From Poseidonocella pacifica (lineage in GTDB: Bacteria; Pseudomonadota; Alphaproteobacteria; Rhodobacterales; Rhodobacteraceae): a stretch of 64,000 bases of DNA. A program made the position numbers and the translations under genes. Of the stretch, positions 37,239 through 45,741 are shown piece after piece. The DNA lies in assembly GCF_900111875.1 (NCBI RefSeq), contig NZ_FOJU01000002.1, forward strand, positions 248,001-312,000. The letters run 5' to 3'. Position 1 is the stretch's first letter, and each line of letters begins with the position of its first letter. The notes below the pieces were generated by a model. The model searched no databases and was not told the DNA's origin. It worked only from the letters and a program-made list of their open reading frames with translations.

Positions 37239-39281
37239 ATGAGCCAAGACCCCCTCGTCATCTTCACACCCTCCGGCAAACGTGGTCGGTTTCCCGCAGG
37301 CACGCCAGTTCTGACGGCGGCCCGGCAGCTTGGGGTCGATCTCGACAGTGTGTGCGGCGGGCGCGGGATCTGCTCGAAATGTCAGGTGCAGCCCTCATAT
37401 GGCGAGTTCTCTAAGCATGGTGTCACCGTACACGAGGACGCCCTCTCTGACTGGAACAAGGTCGAGGCTCGCTATGATGAAAAACGGGGGCTGAAACCGG
37501 GCCGGCGGCTTGGCTGTCAGGCGACCATTCTGCGTGACGTGGTCATTGACGTGCCCGCCGAAAGTCAGGTTCACAAACAGGTTGTCAGAAAGCGTGCCGA
37601 AGCGCACGACATCATCCTAAATCCCACCGTCCGGCTCGCCTATATCGAGGTGGCGGAACCCGATATGCACGATCCCGCTGGCGATCTTGAGCGGGTCAAG
37701 GCGGCGCTTGCGGAGCAATGGGACATTCCGACTGTTGACGCGGACCTGCATATTCTTGGACAATTGCAACCAGCGCTCCGAAAGGGCGCGTGGAAGATTA
37801 CGGTGGCGCTGCATCAGGGGAATTCCGACCCGGCGCCGCGCATCATGCACCTTTGGCCCGGCTTTTACGACGGCACCATCTATGGGATCGCGGTCGACCT
37901 CGGCAGCACCACCATCGCGGCCCATCTGTGTGATCTGCGCACCGGCGCGGTGACTGCCTCCTCCGGCATCATGAATCCGCAAATTCGTTTCGGCGAAGAC
38001 CTCATGAGCCGCGTGAGCTATGCAATGATGAACGAAACGGGTGCGGCGGAGATGACCGCCGCGGTCCGCGAGGGCATGAATACGTTGTTCGCGCGTATCT
38101 CCGAAGAGGCGGGGATCGAAACATCGCTGATCATGGATGCGGTTTTTGTCTGCAACCCGGTCATGCATCACCTCTTCCTCGGGATCGACCCCTATGAACT
38201 CGGTCAGGCGCCCTTTGCCTTGGCGACCTCCGGCGCGCTCCGCCTCATGGCCCGAGATCTGGACCTTTCGATTCATCCCGCCGCGCGCACCTATATCCTG
38301 CCCTGCATTGCGGGCCACGTCGGGGCCGATGCCGCCGCCGTGGCGCTTTCCGAAGCGCCTGACAAAAGCGAAGACCTCGTTCTGATCGTCGATGTAGGCA
38401 CCAATGCCGAGATCCAGCTTGGCAATAAGACCCGCGTTCTTGCCTGTTCCTCCCCCACCGGCCCTGCCTTCGAAGGGGCGCAGATCAGCTCGGGTCAGCG
38501 CGCCGCACCGGGCGCCATCGAACGCGTCGAAATTGACCCCGTGACAAAGGCGCCGCGCTTCAAGGTGATTGGGTCCGATCTGTGGTCGACCGATGCAGGT
38601 TTCGCCGAGGAAACGGCCGTCACCGGTATCACCGGCATCTGCGGGTCGGGCATTATCGAGGCGATTGCCGAAATGCGAATGGCGGGCATCGTCGATGCTT
38701 CGGGCCTCATTGGCTCTGCGGAGCAAACGGGCACCCCCCTCTGCATTCCCGACGGTCGCACACATTCCTACGTGCTGCACGATGGACGCGCAGAGGATGG
38801 GCCGCTCATTACGGTGACCAACCCCGACATCCGCGCGATTCAGATGGCCAAAGCCGCGCTCTATGCCGGGGCGCGGCTTTTGATGGACAAGATGGAAGTG
38901 GAGACCGTCGACCGGGTGGTTCTGGCCGGTGCCTTCGGCGCACATATCTCCCCCAAGCATGCCATGGTGCTTGGCATGATCCCCGATGCGCCGCTTGAAA
39001 AGGTCACCTCGGCGGGAAACGCGGCGGGGACCGGGGCGCGCATCGCATTGCTTAACCGCGACGCACGGGGCGAAATCGAGGAAACGGTGGGCCGTATCGA
39101 AAAGATCGAAACCGCGATCGAGCCGCGGTTTCAGGAGCATTTCGTGAACGCCTCGGCCATGCCCAACGCGGCGGAGCCTTTCCCGTTACTGCGCGCGCTC
39201 GTTCCCCTGCCAGATCTGTCGTTCAATTCGGGCGGCGGAGGTGACGGCGCACCGACCAGACGTCGCCGCCGCGCACGCTGA
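37239..39281 (+). CDS. RACo-like corrinoid activation protein (2Fe-2S plus ASKHA domain)
   Basis: A 680-aa protein resembling reductive activators of corrinoid proteins, which use ATP to reduce inactive Co(II) corrinoid methyltransferase partners. The N-terminal 2Fe-2S domain has Cys39, Cys45, Cys48 (CGGRGICSKC) and Cys93 (LGCQATI). A linker leads to a DUF4445 ASKHA ATPase domain: GIAVDLGSTTIAAHLCD, LIVDVGTNAEIQLGN, TGICGSGIIEAIAEM and VVLAGAFGAHISPKHAM. The C-terminus is basic (RRRRRAR). No methyltransferase or corrinoid protein gene is nearby, so its partner is unknown. An ATG five codons upstream is an alternative start. Confidence 0.85.
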   Translation: MSQDPLVIFTPSGKRGRFPAGTPVLTAARQLGVDLDSVCGGRGICSKCQVQPSYGEFSKHGVTVHEDALSDWNKVEARYDEKRGLKPGRRLGCQATILRDVVIDVPAESQVHKQVVRKRAEAHDIILNPTVRLAYIEVAEPDMHDPAGDLERVKAALAEQWDIPTVDADLHILGQLQPALRKGAWKITVALHQGNSDPAPRIMHLWPGFYDGTIYGIAVDLGSTTIAAHLCDLRTGAVTASSGIMNPQIRFGEDLMSRVSYAMMNETGAAEMTAAVREGMNTLFARISEEAGIETSLIMDAVFVCNPVMHHLFLGIDPYELGQAPFALATSGALRLMARDLDLSIHPAARTYILPCIAGHVGADAAAVALSEAPDKSEDLVLIVDVGTNAEIQLGNKTRVLACSSPTGPAFEGAQISSGQRAAPGAIERVEIDPVTKAPRFKVIGSDLWSTDAGFAEETAVTGITGICGSGIIEAIAEMRMAGIVDASGLIGSAEQTGTPLCIPDGRTHSYVLHDGRAEDGPLITVTNPDIRAIQMAKAALYAGARLLMDKMEVETVDRVVLAGAFGAHISPKHAMVLGMIPDAPLEKVTSAGNAAGTGARIALLNRDARGEIEETVGRIEKIETAIEPRFQEHFVNASAMPNAAEPFPLLRALVPLPDLSFNSGGGGDGAPTRRRRRAR

Positions 39282-39291
39282 GGCGGCGGGT

Positions 39292-40005
39292 TCAGGCCGT
39301 CTGCCTTTCTGCCTCCACATCCAAGTGATCGAGCAACCTGTTTACCATGGAAATGGCATAGGAGCGGCTGCCGTGTGTCGCATCCGTTTCCTGATTAGCG
39401 GCATCCTTTGGCGCACTCAGATACTCGCGGGCCTGAGGCCGTGGCAGCACCTCGCAGTTTAGCGCGTCGCCCAATTGCCCCACATACTGCGCCTCTGCGT
39501 CACAGAACCGCGTCCAATGCTCCATGCTCATTCCTGCGGGCAGCCGGATCGGGCGGATCCACGGCTCACAGATCACCCGCCCCTCAAAACCCGCACTCCG
39601 CAAAGCCTCAAGGTTGCCGCGATGCCATCGCATATTCTCATGCTCCCGCACCATGGAGTTCAACAACCCCTCCGAGACTGGCATCTTGGCCAGTGCGCGG
39701 GCGGGATGGGACTTGAGCACACCGACAGGGCGCAGACCGATCGCCGAATAGATGATGGCGTCGTAGTCGCTTGCAAAGATCCCCTCGTCGCGCCCACCGA
39801 CAACCACGGTTCTGTTAGACTGGGCACGCGAAGAATAGGCCGGGGGGGAGGAGATTTGCGTGGTGTTCTGATCGATCTGGAATTCCAGATTGGCGGGCGT
39901 CACGAACCAATCCACAGTCACCGAAGGCCGTTGCGCAAACACCTCCTTTGCCAGGTAAAGCGTTGCAGCATGGCTGCTGCCAAGCACGAGAATCCGGCGG
40001 CTCAT
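39292..40005 (-). CDS. SGNH-like/uncharacterised protein paired with GSCFA gene
   Basis: A 237-aa protein starting RRILVLGSSHAATLYLAKEV, where GSSHA resembles the first block of SGNH-type hydrolases. A later SAIGLRPVG and an ENMRWHRGNLEALR helix follow, but a complete catalytic triad was not proved. Its ATG overlaps the GSCFA gene stop (ATGA), so translation is coupled. It is probably a partner in cell-surface glycan or lipid handling; this is inference from pairing only. Confidence 0.65.
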   Translation of the reverse strand: MSRRILVLGSSHAATLYLAKEVFAQRPSVTVDWFVTPANLEFQIDQNTTQISSPPAYSSRAQSNRTVVVGGRDEGIFASDYDAIIYSAIGLRPVGVLKSHPARALAKMPVSEGLLNSMVREHENMRWHRGNLEALRSAGFEGRVICEPWIRPIRLPAGMSMEHWTRFCDAEAQYVGQLGDALNCEVLPRPQAREYLSAPKDAANQETDATHGSRSYAISMVNRLLDHLDVEAERQTA

Positions 40006-41057
40006 CGACCGAATGCCTCAAGCACAGCCTCTTCGCACTGCACGTCCTCTTCGGTTTTCTCGGCGGATTTGCCCGCTTTCGCGGGAAGCGCGGACAGACG
40101 CGGATGCTGGCTGAAAAAGACCTTCATGACGGTTTCTACCCCGTCGTTGCGAACGGAACGCAAGTTATTCTCATAGAAAACGGACCTCGCCGCCTGATTG
40201 GTGATGATCTCGTAGGATGGGAAATAGTCTACGTAGCGGTGATCTTGCGCAAGTTGCCCTGCCACGGCCCGCAACACCGACTTGGAATAGACCGTCGCGG
40301 GCAACACATGCTCCCCCGATGCCGTTGCCGTAAGAGGCACAGGCGAGACCGTCAGGAGATAGCGCAGGGGCCGTTTACCCCGGAATTCCACCAGTTCCTT
40401 GTGAAACTGCCGGAATGCGCGGAGGTTATCGGCAAAACCGATGTTCCGAAACTTGTACACCTCGGGATCGAAGGTCCCCCCGAACACCCCCGGCACGCTC
40501 GGATAGACCAAGGATGTCGCTGCATTCTCCCATGTCTCGGTCAGCCCCATGGTGAAGACGAAGATATCCATGTTCTGGAACATCTCCCGCACACGGCTCA
40601 GGTGGTATTCCCGATGTTTACGAACCTCCGCGACCGTGGGTAGGCCGTCCGGCTCCACGGCGGGACGGAAGGCGTCGATATACGCGCCATCGGGTCGTTG
40701 CCACGCGAGATCCTCATCGTCGATCTGAATCGTCCCGGCGGCCTCCCGCAAAAGCTGAAGCAGTTGAAGGAGCGTGTAGATATTGCCGTATCGGGCCGAA
40801 TACATCGAATACCCGTATTTCTGCGCAAGCTCCTGCGGAAGTCCACCGGGCGTTGGCTCCACGTTCAGCACCTCATAACCTGACCGATTCATGTACCGGG
40901 AGATATGCTGCGCAAAGCAGCTGCCCGCGGTGGCGATCTTGTGCCGGCGGGCGATACTCCACTTCTTCGTATACAGGTTTTCGATCTGAAACGGGTTCGA
41001 ACGCTCCACCCCAGTCTTCCAAAAAGCTTCGGGGGGAAGGGCGCTATATGGGTTCAT
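40002..41057 (-). CDS. GSCFA-domain protein
   Basis: A 351-aa protein named for its motif: ATAGSCFAQHISRYM near residue 48, with the fold of SGNH/GDSL hydrolases. Later blocks VFTMGLTETWEN and LLTVSPVPLTATASGEHV fit. The family is found in bacteria with surface polysaccharide genes; the substrate is unknown. The start at 41057 (MNPYSALPPEAFWKTG) matches family habit; a GTG 14 codons upstream is possible. It is followed, coupled, by a second SGNH-like gene. Confidence 0.86.
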   Translation of the reverse strand: MNPYSALPPEAFWKTGVERSNPFQIENLYTKKWSIARRHKIATAGSCFAQHISRYMNRSGYEVLNVEPTPGGLPQELAQKYGYSMYSARYGNIYTLLQLLQLLREAAGTIQIDDEDLAWQRPDGAYIDAFRPAVEPDGLPTVAEVRKHREYHLSRVREMFQNMDIFVFTMGLTETWENAATSLVYPSVPGVFGGTFDPEVYKFRNIGFADNLRAFRQFHKELVEFRGKRPLRYLLTVSPVPLTATASGEHVLPATVYSKSVLRAVAGQLAQDHRYVDYFPSYEIITNQAARSVFYENNLRSVRNDGVETVMKVFFSQHPRLSALPAKAGKSAEKTEEDVQCEEAVLEAFGR

Positions 41058-41325
41058 GATTTCGGCTTTGTCTGGGGAGGGGTATCCGATGGGAAACACG
41101 TTCAGTTTCGGCGGTCAACTGATTTCTGGGCCCCGCCTGCGCCCCCATGCCGACCTGCGCGGTAGCGCTCCCCTTCTCATCAGAACCCTCCGCCGATCAC
41201 TCACCTGACGTTTATGTTATCCGCTCGTGAACGCTAAATTTGAACCTTCCGGGGTGGCCCGTGTTGTCACTGCATCAGCGCATACGAACCGCGTATGTGC
41301 AGCCACTACTGAGAAGGAATGTCAC

Positions 41326-41925
41326 ATGAACCGCTTCAGCAAAGCCGCTATCCTTGGTACCACGATGTTTGTCGCCGCCGGCGCAGCCAGCGCGGAGATT
41401 GTAAACGCTGACCAACTCAACGCGAACGAAACCGTCGTTGAGAACGCGATGAAGATTTCCAACTTCTCCACACTCGTGGCCGCCGTGAAAGCTGCCGGTC
41501 TTGCAGAGCCGCTCATGGGCGAAGGCCCCTACACCATCCTCGCGCCAACCGATGCCGCGTTCGACAAGCTCGACGATGGCGCCGTAGAGTCGCTGATGGC
41601 CCCTGAGAACCGTGAGCAGCTGACAGGTCTCCTGCAGGCGCACGTCATCCCCGGTCTGCTGACGCAAGCCGACATCGAGAAGCTCATCCTCGAAGAAGAC
41701 GTGGCCAACACAGGCGTGACAGTGAACACAGTCGACGGCGAAGGCTTCACCGTTGATACCCTGTCTTCGGCCACCGACATCAGCTTCATGAAAGAAGGCT
41801 CCGGCACCTACGTGAGCACGACGCTTGGCGGAAGCGAAGCGGGCATCAAGATCATCGAAGGTGACATCATGGGCTCCAACGGTGTTGTCCACGTCATCGA
41901 CGGCGTGCTGATGCCGGGCAAGTAA
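41326..41925 (+). CDS. secreted fasciclin-domain protein
   Basis: A 199-aa protein with a Sec signal peptide (cleavage after AASA, residue 23) and one FAS1 domain. H1 is FSTLVAAVKAAGL, then GPYTILAPTDAAFDKL, LLQAHVIPGLLTQADI and the H2 box GVVHVIDGVLMP. Such proteins act in adhesion or as extracellular small proteins. AAGGAATG lies just before the ATG. The gene stands alone and is closed by a strong terminator. Confidence 0.92.
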   Translation: MNRFSKAAILGTTMFVAAGAASAEIVNADQLNANETVVENAMKISNFSTLVAAVKAAGLAEPLMGEGPYTILAPTDAAFDKLDDGAVESLMAPENREQLTGLLQAHVIPGLLTQADIEKLILEEDVANTGVTVNTVDGEGFTVDTLSSATDISFMKEGSGTYVSTTLGGSEAGIKIIEGDIMGSNGVVHVIDGVLMPGK

Positions 41926-41948
41926 GCCCAGCTCCGAATTAGTTTCCA

Positions 41949-41980
41949 AAGGCCGTCCGGTATGTCCGGGCGGCCTTTTT
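41949..41980 (+). terminator. rho-independent terminator of the fasciclin gene
   Basis: AAGGCCGTCCGG pairs with CCGGGCGGCCTT (one mismatch) over TATGT, followed by TTTTT. Confidence 0.9.
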
Positions 41981-42042
41981 CATGCGACCCCCGCGAGACC
42001 ATCTTGACGAGGTGCGCCGCCTTCATTAGGTGATCCCGACAC

Positions 42043-42116
42043 GCGGGTATGGTGAAAAGGTATCACGCGAGCTTCCCAAGCTTAAGTTACGAGTTCGATT
42101 CTCGTTACCCGCTCCA
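42043..42116 (+). tRNA. tRNA-Gly(CCC)
   Basis: A 74-base tRNA with encoded CCA. The acceptor stem is GCGGGTA/TACCCGC, the T-arm contains GTTCGATTC, and the anticodon loop TTCCCAA gives CCC (glycine). The outer pair of the anticodon stem is a C-A mismatch in my reading (CGAGC against GCTTA). A terminator follows at once. Confidence 0.93.
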
Positions 42117-42118
42117 GA

Positions 42119-42145
42119 AAACCCCGGCCTTGTGCCGGGGTTTCT
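42119..42145 (+). terminator. terminator of tRNA-Gly
   Basis: AAACCCCGGC/GCCGGGGTTT stem over CTTGT, three bases after the CCA end. Confidence 0.88.
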
Positions 42146-42182
42146 TGCTTTCGCGTGCCGCAATCCCACAGTTTTTCTCGCA

Positions 42183-42209
42183 GAGCGCCGGACCGTGTGC
42201 CCGGCGCTC
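42183..42209 (-). terminator. hairpin after metY
   Basis: GAGCGCCGG and CCGGCGCTC form a perfect 9-bp stem, 10 bases after the metY stop on the minus strand. No T-run follows, so it is a possible terminator only. Confidence 0.5.
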
Positions 42210-42219
42210 CTGGAAACGG

Positions 42220-43506
42220 TCAAGCAGTGGCGGTGGTCAACGCCTGATCCAGATCGGCAATGATATCTTCCACATCTTCGATCCCGATTGAGATACGCAC
42301 GACATTCGGGGCAGCGCCGGCTTCAATCTGCTGCGCTTCGTCCAACTGGCGGTGCGTGGTCGAGGCAGGATGGATGATAAGGCTTCGCGTATCCCCAAGG
42401 TTGGCAACATGGCTCAGCAACTTGAGGCTATCCACCAGTTTGACGCAGGCGTCATAGCCGCCCTTCACGGACACGGTGAAAAGCGCCCCTGCCCCCTTGG
42501 GCGTGATGGTCTTTGCACGTTCATACCAAGGTGAGGACGGCAACCCGGCATAGGTCACGGCCTCGATCCGGGGATCTTTTTCCAACCACTCCGCGACCGC
42601 TTTTGCGTTCTTCACATGCCGCTCCATCCGCAGGCCGAGCGTTTCAATCCCCATGAGAGTGTAATGCGCGCCCTGAGGGTTCATCGTCATCCCCAGATCA
42701 CGCAATCCGATCGCAATGGAGTGGAAGGTGAAGGCCATGGGACCGAGTGCTGAGAAATTGAGCCCGTGGTAGGCAGGTTCAGGCTGTGACAGGGAGGGGA
42801 ACTTGTCGCTCGCCGTCCAATCGAATTTACCGGAATCAACAACTACGCCGCCCGTGACGGTCCCGTTGCCCGTCAGGTATTTCGTCGCCGAATGAACCAC
42901 GAGCGTCGCACCGTGGTCGATTGGGCGGCAAAGCCACGGCGTTGCTGTCGTGTTGTCCACGATGAGCGGAATGCCCGCACGCTCAGCGATCCGCGCCATC
43001 GCGGGCAGATCGGTTACGTAGCCACCGGGATTGGCGATAGTCTCACAGAAAAGGGCGCGTGTATTCTCGTCGATAGCTGCCTCGACGGCATCGAGGTCAT
43101 CAGTATCGACAAAGGTCGCCGACCAGCCGAACCGGCGGATTGTCTGACTGAATTGTGTGATCGTGCCGCCATAAAGGCGGGAGGAAGACACGATATTGCA
43201 CCCCGGTCCCATCAGCGGAAACAGCGCCATGATCTGCGCCGCATGGCCCGATGAACAGGCGATCCCCCCCGCGCCACCCTCAAGCGCTACGACCCGGTTC
43301 GCGAGCGCGGACACTGTTGGGTTGGTCAAGCGCGAGTAGATATACCCCACCTCTTCGAGATTGAAGAGCTTGGCGGCGTGGTCTGCATCCCGGAAAACAT
43401 AGGACGTCGTTTGATAGATCGGAACTTGCCGCGCGCCGGTTGCCGGGTCCGGCTCCGTCCCGGCGTGGACGGCGAGGGTGTCAAATCCAAGGGTTTGATC
43501 GCTCAT
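42220..43506 (-). CDS. metY: O-acetylhomoserine aminocarboxypropyltransferase (sulfhydrylase)
   Basis: PLP enzyme that makes homocysteine (or methionine) from O-acetylhomoserine and sulfide (or methanethiol); 428 aa. It has TLAVHAGTEPDPATGARQVP, YSRLTNPTVSALANRVVALEGG, the PLP-lysine block VVHSATKYLTGNGTVTGGVVVD and C-terminal HPASTTHRQL. GGAGGAG lies before ATG 43506. No SAM-II-like motif was seen upstream. Distinguishing it from other Cys/Met gamma-enzymes rests on length and the ATKYLTGNGT wording. Confidence 0.92.
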   Translation of the reverse strand: MSDQTLGFDTLAVHAGTEPDPATGARQVPIYQTTSYVFRDADHAAKLFNLEEVGYIYSRLTNPTVSALANRVVALEGGAGGIACSSGHAAQIMALFPLMGPGCNIVSSSRLYGGTITQFSQTIRRFGWSATFVDTDDLDAVEAAIDENTRALFCETIANPGGYVTDLPAMARIAERAGIPLIVDNTTATPWLCRPIDHGATLVVHSATKYLTGNGTVTGGVVVDSGKFDWTASDKFPSLSQPEPAYHGLNFSALGPMAFTFHSIAIGLRDLGMTMNPQGAHYTLMGIETLGLRMERHVKNAKAVAEWLEKDPRIEAVTYAGLPSSPWYERAKTITPKGAGALFTVSVKGGYDACVKLVDSLKLLSHVANLGDTRSLIIHPASTTHRQLDEAQQIEAGAAPNVVRISIGIEDVEDIIADLDQALTTATA

Positions 43507-43583
43507 CGGGTATCTCCTCCATTTTTCACGGACCCTACGTAAATAGAACCCCCATTGGAAGAGTGCCCGCACTGCGAAAGATG

Positions 43584-43613
43584 AAAGAAACCGGCCCCTT
43601 CGATGGGCCGGTT
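43584..43613 (-). terminator. terminator of lysS
   Basis: On the minus strand AACCGGCCC pairs with GGGCCGGTT, followed by TCTTTC; it lies 8 bases after the lysyl-tRNA synthetase stop. Confidence 0.75.
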
Positions 43614-43620
43614 CCCGAGC

Positions 43621-45198
43621 TTATGCCGCCAGTTCGCCCGCGAGGCCGCGATCGATCAATGCGACAGTCTCACTGACCCCATAGAGCGCAATAAAGCTGC
43701 CGAAACGGGGCCCCTGACTTGCGCCCAGAAGCACCTCGTAGAGCGCCTTGAACCAATCGCGCAAGGGATCGAACCGCTCACGCCCGCAGGCGAACACCAA
43801 GCCCTGAAGCTCTTCGCCGTCCTCTGGCCCTTCCCACGCCGCCAGCCCCGCGCGGAGCTCTTCGAGAGCCTCCCGCTCCAACTCGGTCGGCGCGCGGAAA
43901 ACCCGCGCCGGCTTCACGAAATCGGTGTAGTAGCGCACCGCAAATCCGGCCGCCGCGTCGAGGTCCGGATGTGTTTCCGGGCTCGCCTCGGGGGCATATC
44001 GCTGGATGTACCCCCAGAGCGTTTCCTTGTCGGCAGCACCAGCCACGGACGCGAGGTTAAGCAACATCGAAAACGACACGACCATCTTGGATTCAGGCAC
44101 ATCACCGCCGTGGATATGCCAGACCGGGTTGGCGAGTTGCGCCTTCGTGTCCTGATCCTGATAGGCGCGCAGCTGTTGATGATACTCGTCCACCATCTTG
44201 GGGATGATATCGAAGTGCAACCGCTTGGCCGTCTTGGGCTTGAGATACATGAAATAGCTCAGGCTCTCCGTCGAGGCATAGCGGAGCCAGTCGTCGATCG
44301 ACACGCCGTTCCCCGAAGACTTGGAAATCTTCTGTCCGCCCTCGTCGAGGAACAACTCATAGGTGAAATGCTCCGGCGGACGGACTCCCAGCGCCCGGCA
44401 AATGCCATCGTAGATCGGCGTGTTGGTGCTGTGATCCTTGCCATACATCTCGAAATCGACACCCAGCGCCGCCCAACGCGCCCCGAAGTCAGGCTTCCAC
44501 TGCAGTTTCACGTTCCCGCCGGTGATGGGGAGCGTCCACTCACGGCCGTCCTCGTCATCAAAGGTGATCTCGCCGCGCTCCGCATTGACCTTCTTCATGG
44601 GCACGTAGAGCACCTTGCCGGTTTCCGGATGGATTGGCAGAAAGATCGAATAGGTCTGTTGGCGTTCCTCCCGGAGCGACTTCAGCATGATCTTCATGAT
44701 ATCGTCATAGCGCTCTGCCGCGCGCAGCAGTATCTCGTCGAACTGCCCCGAGCGATAGAATTCCGTGGCCGAATAGAACTCGTACTCAAAACCAAAAGTA
44801 TCGAGGAACCGCCGCAACATGGCGTTATTGTGGTGGCCAAAGCTCTCATGCGTGCCGAACGGATCGGGGACCGTGGTCAGTGGTTCCTGCAAGTGCTCGC
44901 GCAGTTTGTCCTGATTAGGAACGTTGCCAGGCACCTTGCGCATCCCGTCCAGATCGTCGGAGAAACAAATCAGCCGCGTCGGGATTTCGGAGAGCGTCTC
45001 GAAGGCGCGGCGGATCATCGTCGTCCGCAACACTTCGCCAAAGGTGCCGATGTGCGGCAACCCGCTGGGGCCATAGCCCGTCTCGAAGAGCACGTAGCCC
45101 TTTTCCGGCGGCGCCTTCTCGTAGCGTTTGAGAATCCGGCGGGCCTCCTCGAAGGGCCAGGCTTTCGAATTCATCGCGGCATCGCGCAGCTCAGACAT
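43621..45198 (-). CDS. lysK: lysyl-tRNA synthetase, class I
   Basis: Charges tRNA-Lys. A 525-aa class I enzyme, the form used by archaea and many alphaproteobacteria, unrelated to the common class II LysRS. The HIGH motif is [15 protein letters not shown], and the KMSKS motif is [33 protein letters not shown] and the C-terminal helical anticodon-binding part are present. GGAGAG lies upstream of ATG 45198. It ends with a terminator shared with no other gene. Confidence 0.96.
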   Translation of the reverse strand: MSELRDAAMNSKAWPFEEARRILKRYEKAPPEKGYVLFETGYGPSGLPHIGTFGEVLRTTMIRRAFETLSEIPTRLICFSDDLDGMRKVPGNVPNQDKLREHLQEPLTTVPDPFGTHESFGHHNNAMLRRFLDTFGFEYEFYSATEFYRSGQFDEILLRAAERYDDIMKIMLKSLREERQQTYSIFLPIHPETGKVLYVPMKKVNAERGEITFDDEDGREWTLPITGGNVKLQWKPDFGARWAALGVDFEMYGKDHSTNTPIYDGICRALGVRPPEHFTYELFLDEGGQKISKSSGNGVSIDDWLRYASTESLSYFMYLKPKTAKRLHFDIIPKMVDEYHQQLRAYQDQDTKAQLANPVWHIHGGDVPESKMVVSFSMLLNLASVAGAADKETLWGYIQRYAPEASPETHPDLDAAAGFAVRYYTDFVKPARVFRAPTELEREALEELRAGLAAWEGPEDGEELQGLVFACGRERFDPLRDWFKALYEVLLGASQGPRFGSFIALYGVSETVALIDRGLAGELAA

Positions 45199-45309
45199 CA
45201 CGTCTCTCCGATCGGTTTGCGCACCCTTTGCGCAGGTGTCGCTTCCTATTGCCCCGCCGGGTCCGCGTCAATATTCTGCGCTGCAACGTGCATAAGGAAG
45301 GAAACGCCA

Positions 45310-45735
45310 ATGTCAGATGAGACACCACATCCGCTGTCGCCGCAGGATTGCCTCGTGGCTGTCATGATCGCGGTTTCTGCATCCGATGAGCAGATGCGCA
45401 CTTCCGAGCTGGTAAAGATCCAGTCGCAGATAAATCACCTGCCGATTTTCGCCGAATATGACGTGGATCGCCTGGAAACCATCGCCCAACTCGTCTTTGA
45501 TCTCTTTGCGGAGGAGGACGGTCTGGATGCGCTTTTTGGGCTCGTGCGGGAAAACCTGCCTCAACATCTGTTCGAGACGTCCTATGCCTTGGCCTGTGAT
45601 GTGGCCGCCGCAGACGGAAACCTCAATGAAAGTGAGCTTAGGCTGCTGGAGGAAATCCGCTATGAGCTGAGCATAGACAGGCTACATGCTGCGGCGATCG
45701 AACGGGGTGCACGCGCGCGGCACCTGCGCGACTGA
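45310..45735 (+). CDS. TerB-family protein
   Basis: A 141-aa helical protein of the TerB family. TerB members are often linked to tellurite and envelope stress, and this one sits alone. Visible blocks are CLVAVMIAVSASDEQMRTSEL, then IAQLVFDLFAEEDGLDALF and ACDVAAADGNLNESELRLLEEIRYEL, the acidic metal-binding-like loop of the fold (AADGNLNESE). AAGGAAGG lies upstream of ATG 45310. The class I LysRS gene is divergent. Another stress-type set (TelA) lies about 14 kb away. Confidence 0.82.
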   Translation: MSDETPHPLSPQDCLVAVMIAVSASDEQMRTSELVKIQSQINHLPIFAEYDVDRLETIAQLVFDLFAEEDGLDALFGLVRENLPQHLFETSYALACDVAAADGNLNESELRLLEEIRYELSIDRLHAAAIERGARARHLRD

Positions 45736-45741
45736 TCTGCG

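Noticed and set aside
37617-39140. Long antisense frame in the RACo-like gene
   Set aside because: No motif or start signal; the plus strand carries the 2Fe-2S cysteines and ASKHA motifs.
42043-42116. tRNA-Gly as attachment site of an integrated element
   Set aside because: Neighbouring genes are ordinary core genes, no integrase is present, and no repeat of the tRNA 3' end was noticed.
43507-43620. SAM-II type riboswitch ahead of metY
   Set aside because: The leader was read for the SAM-II consensus and did not match; only the lysS terminator is there.
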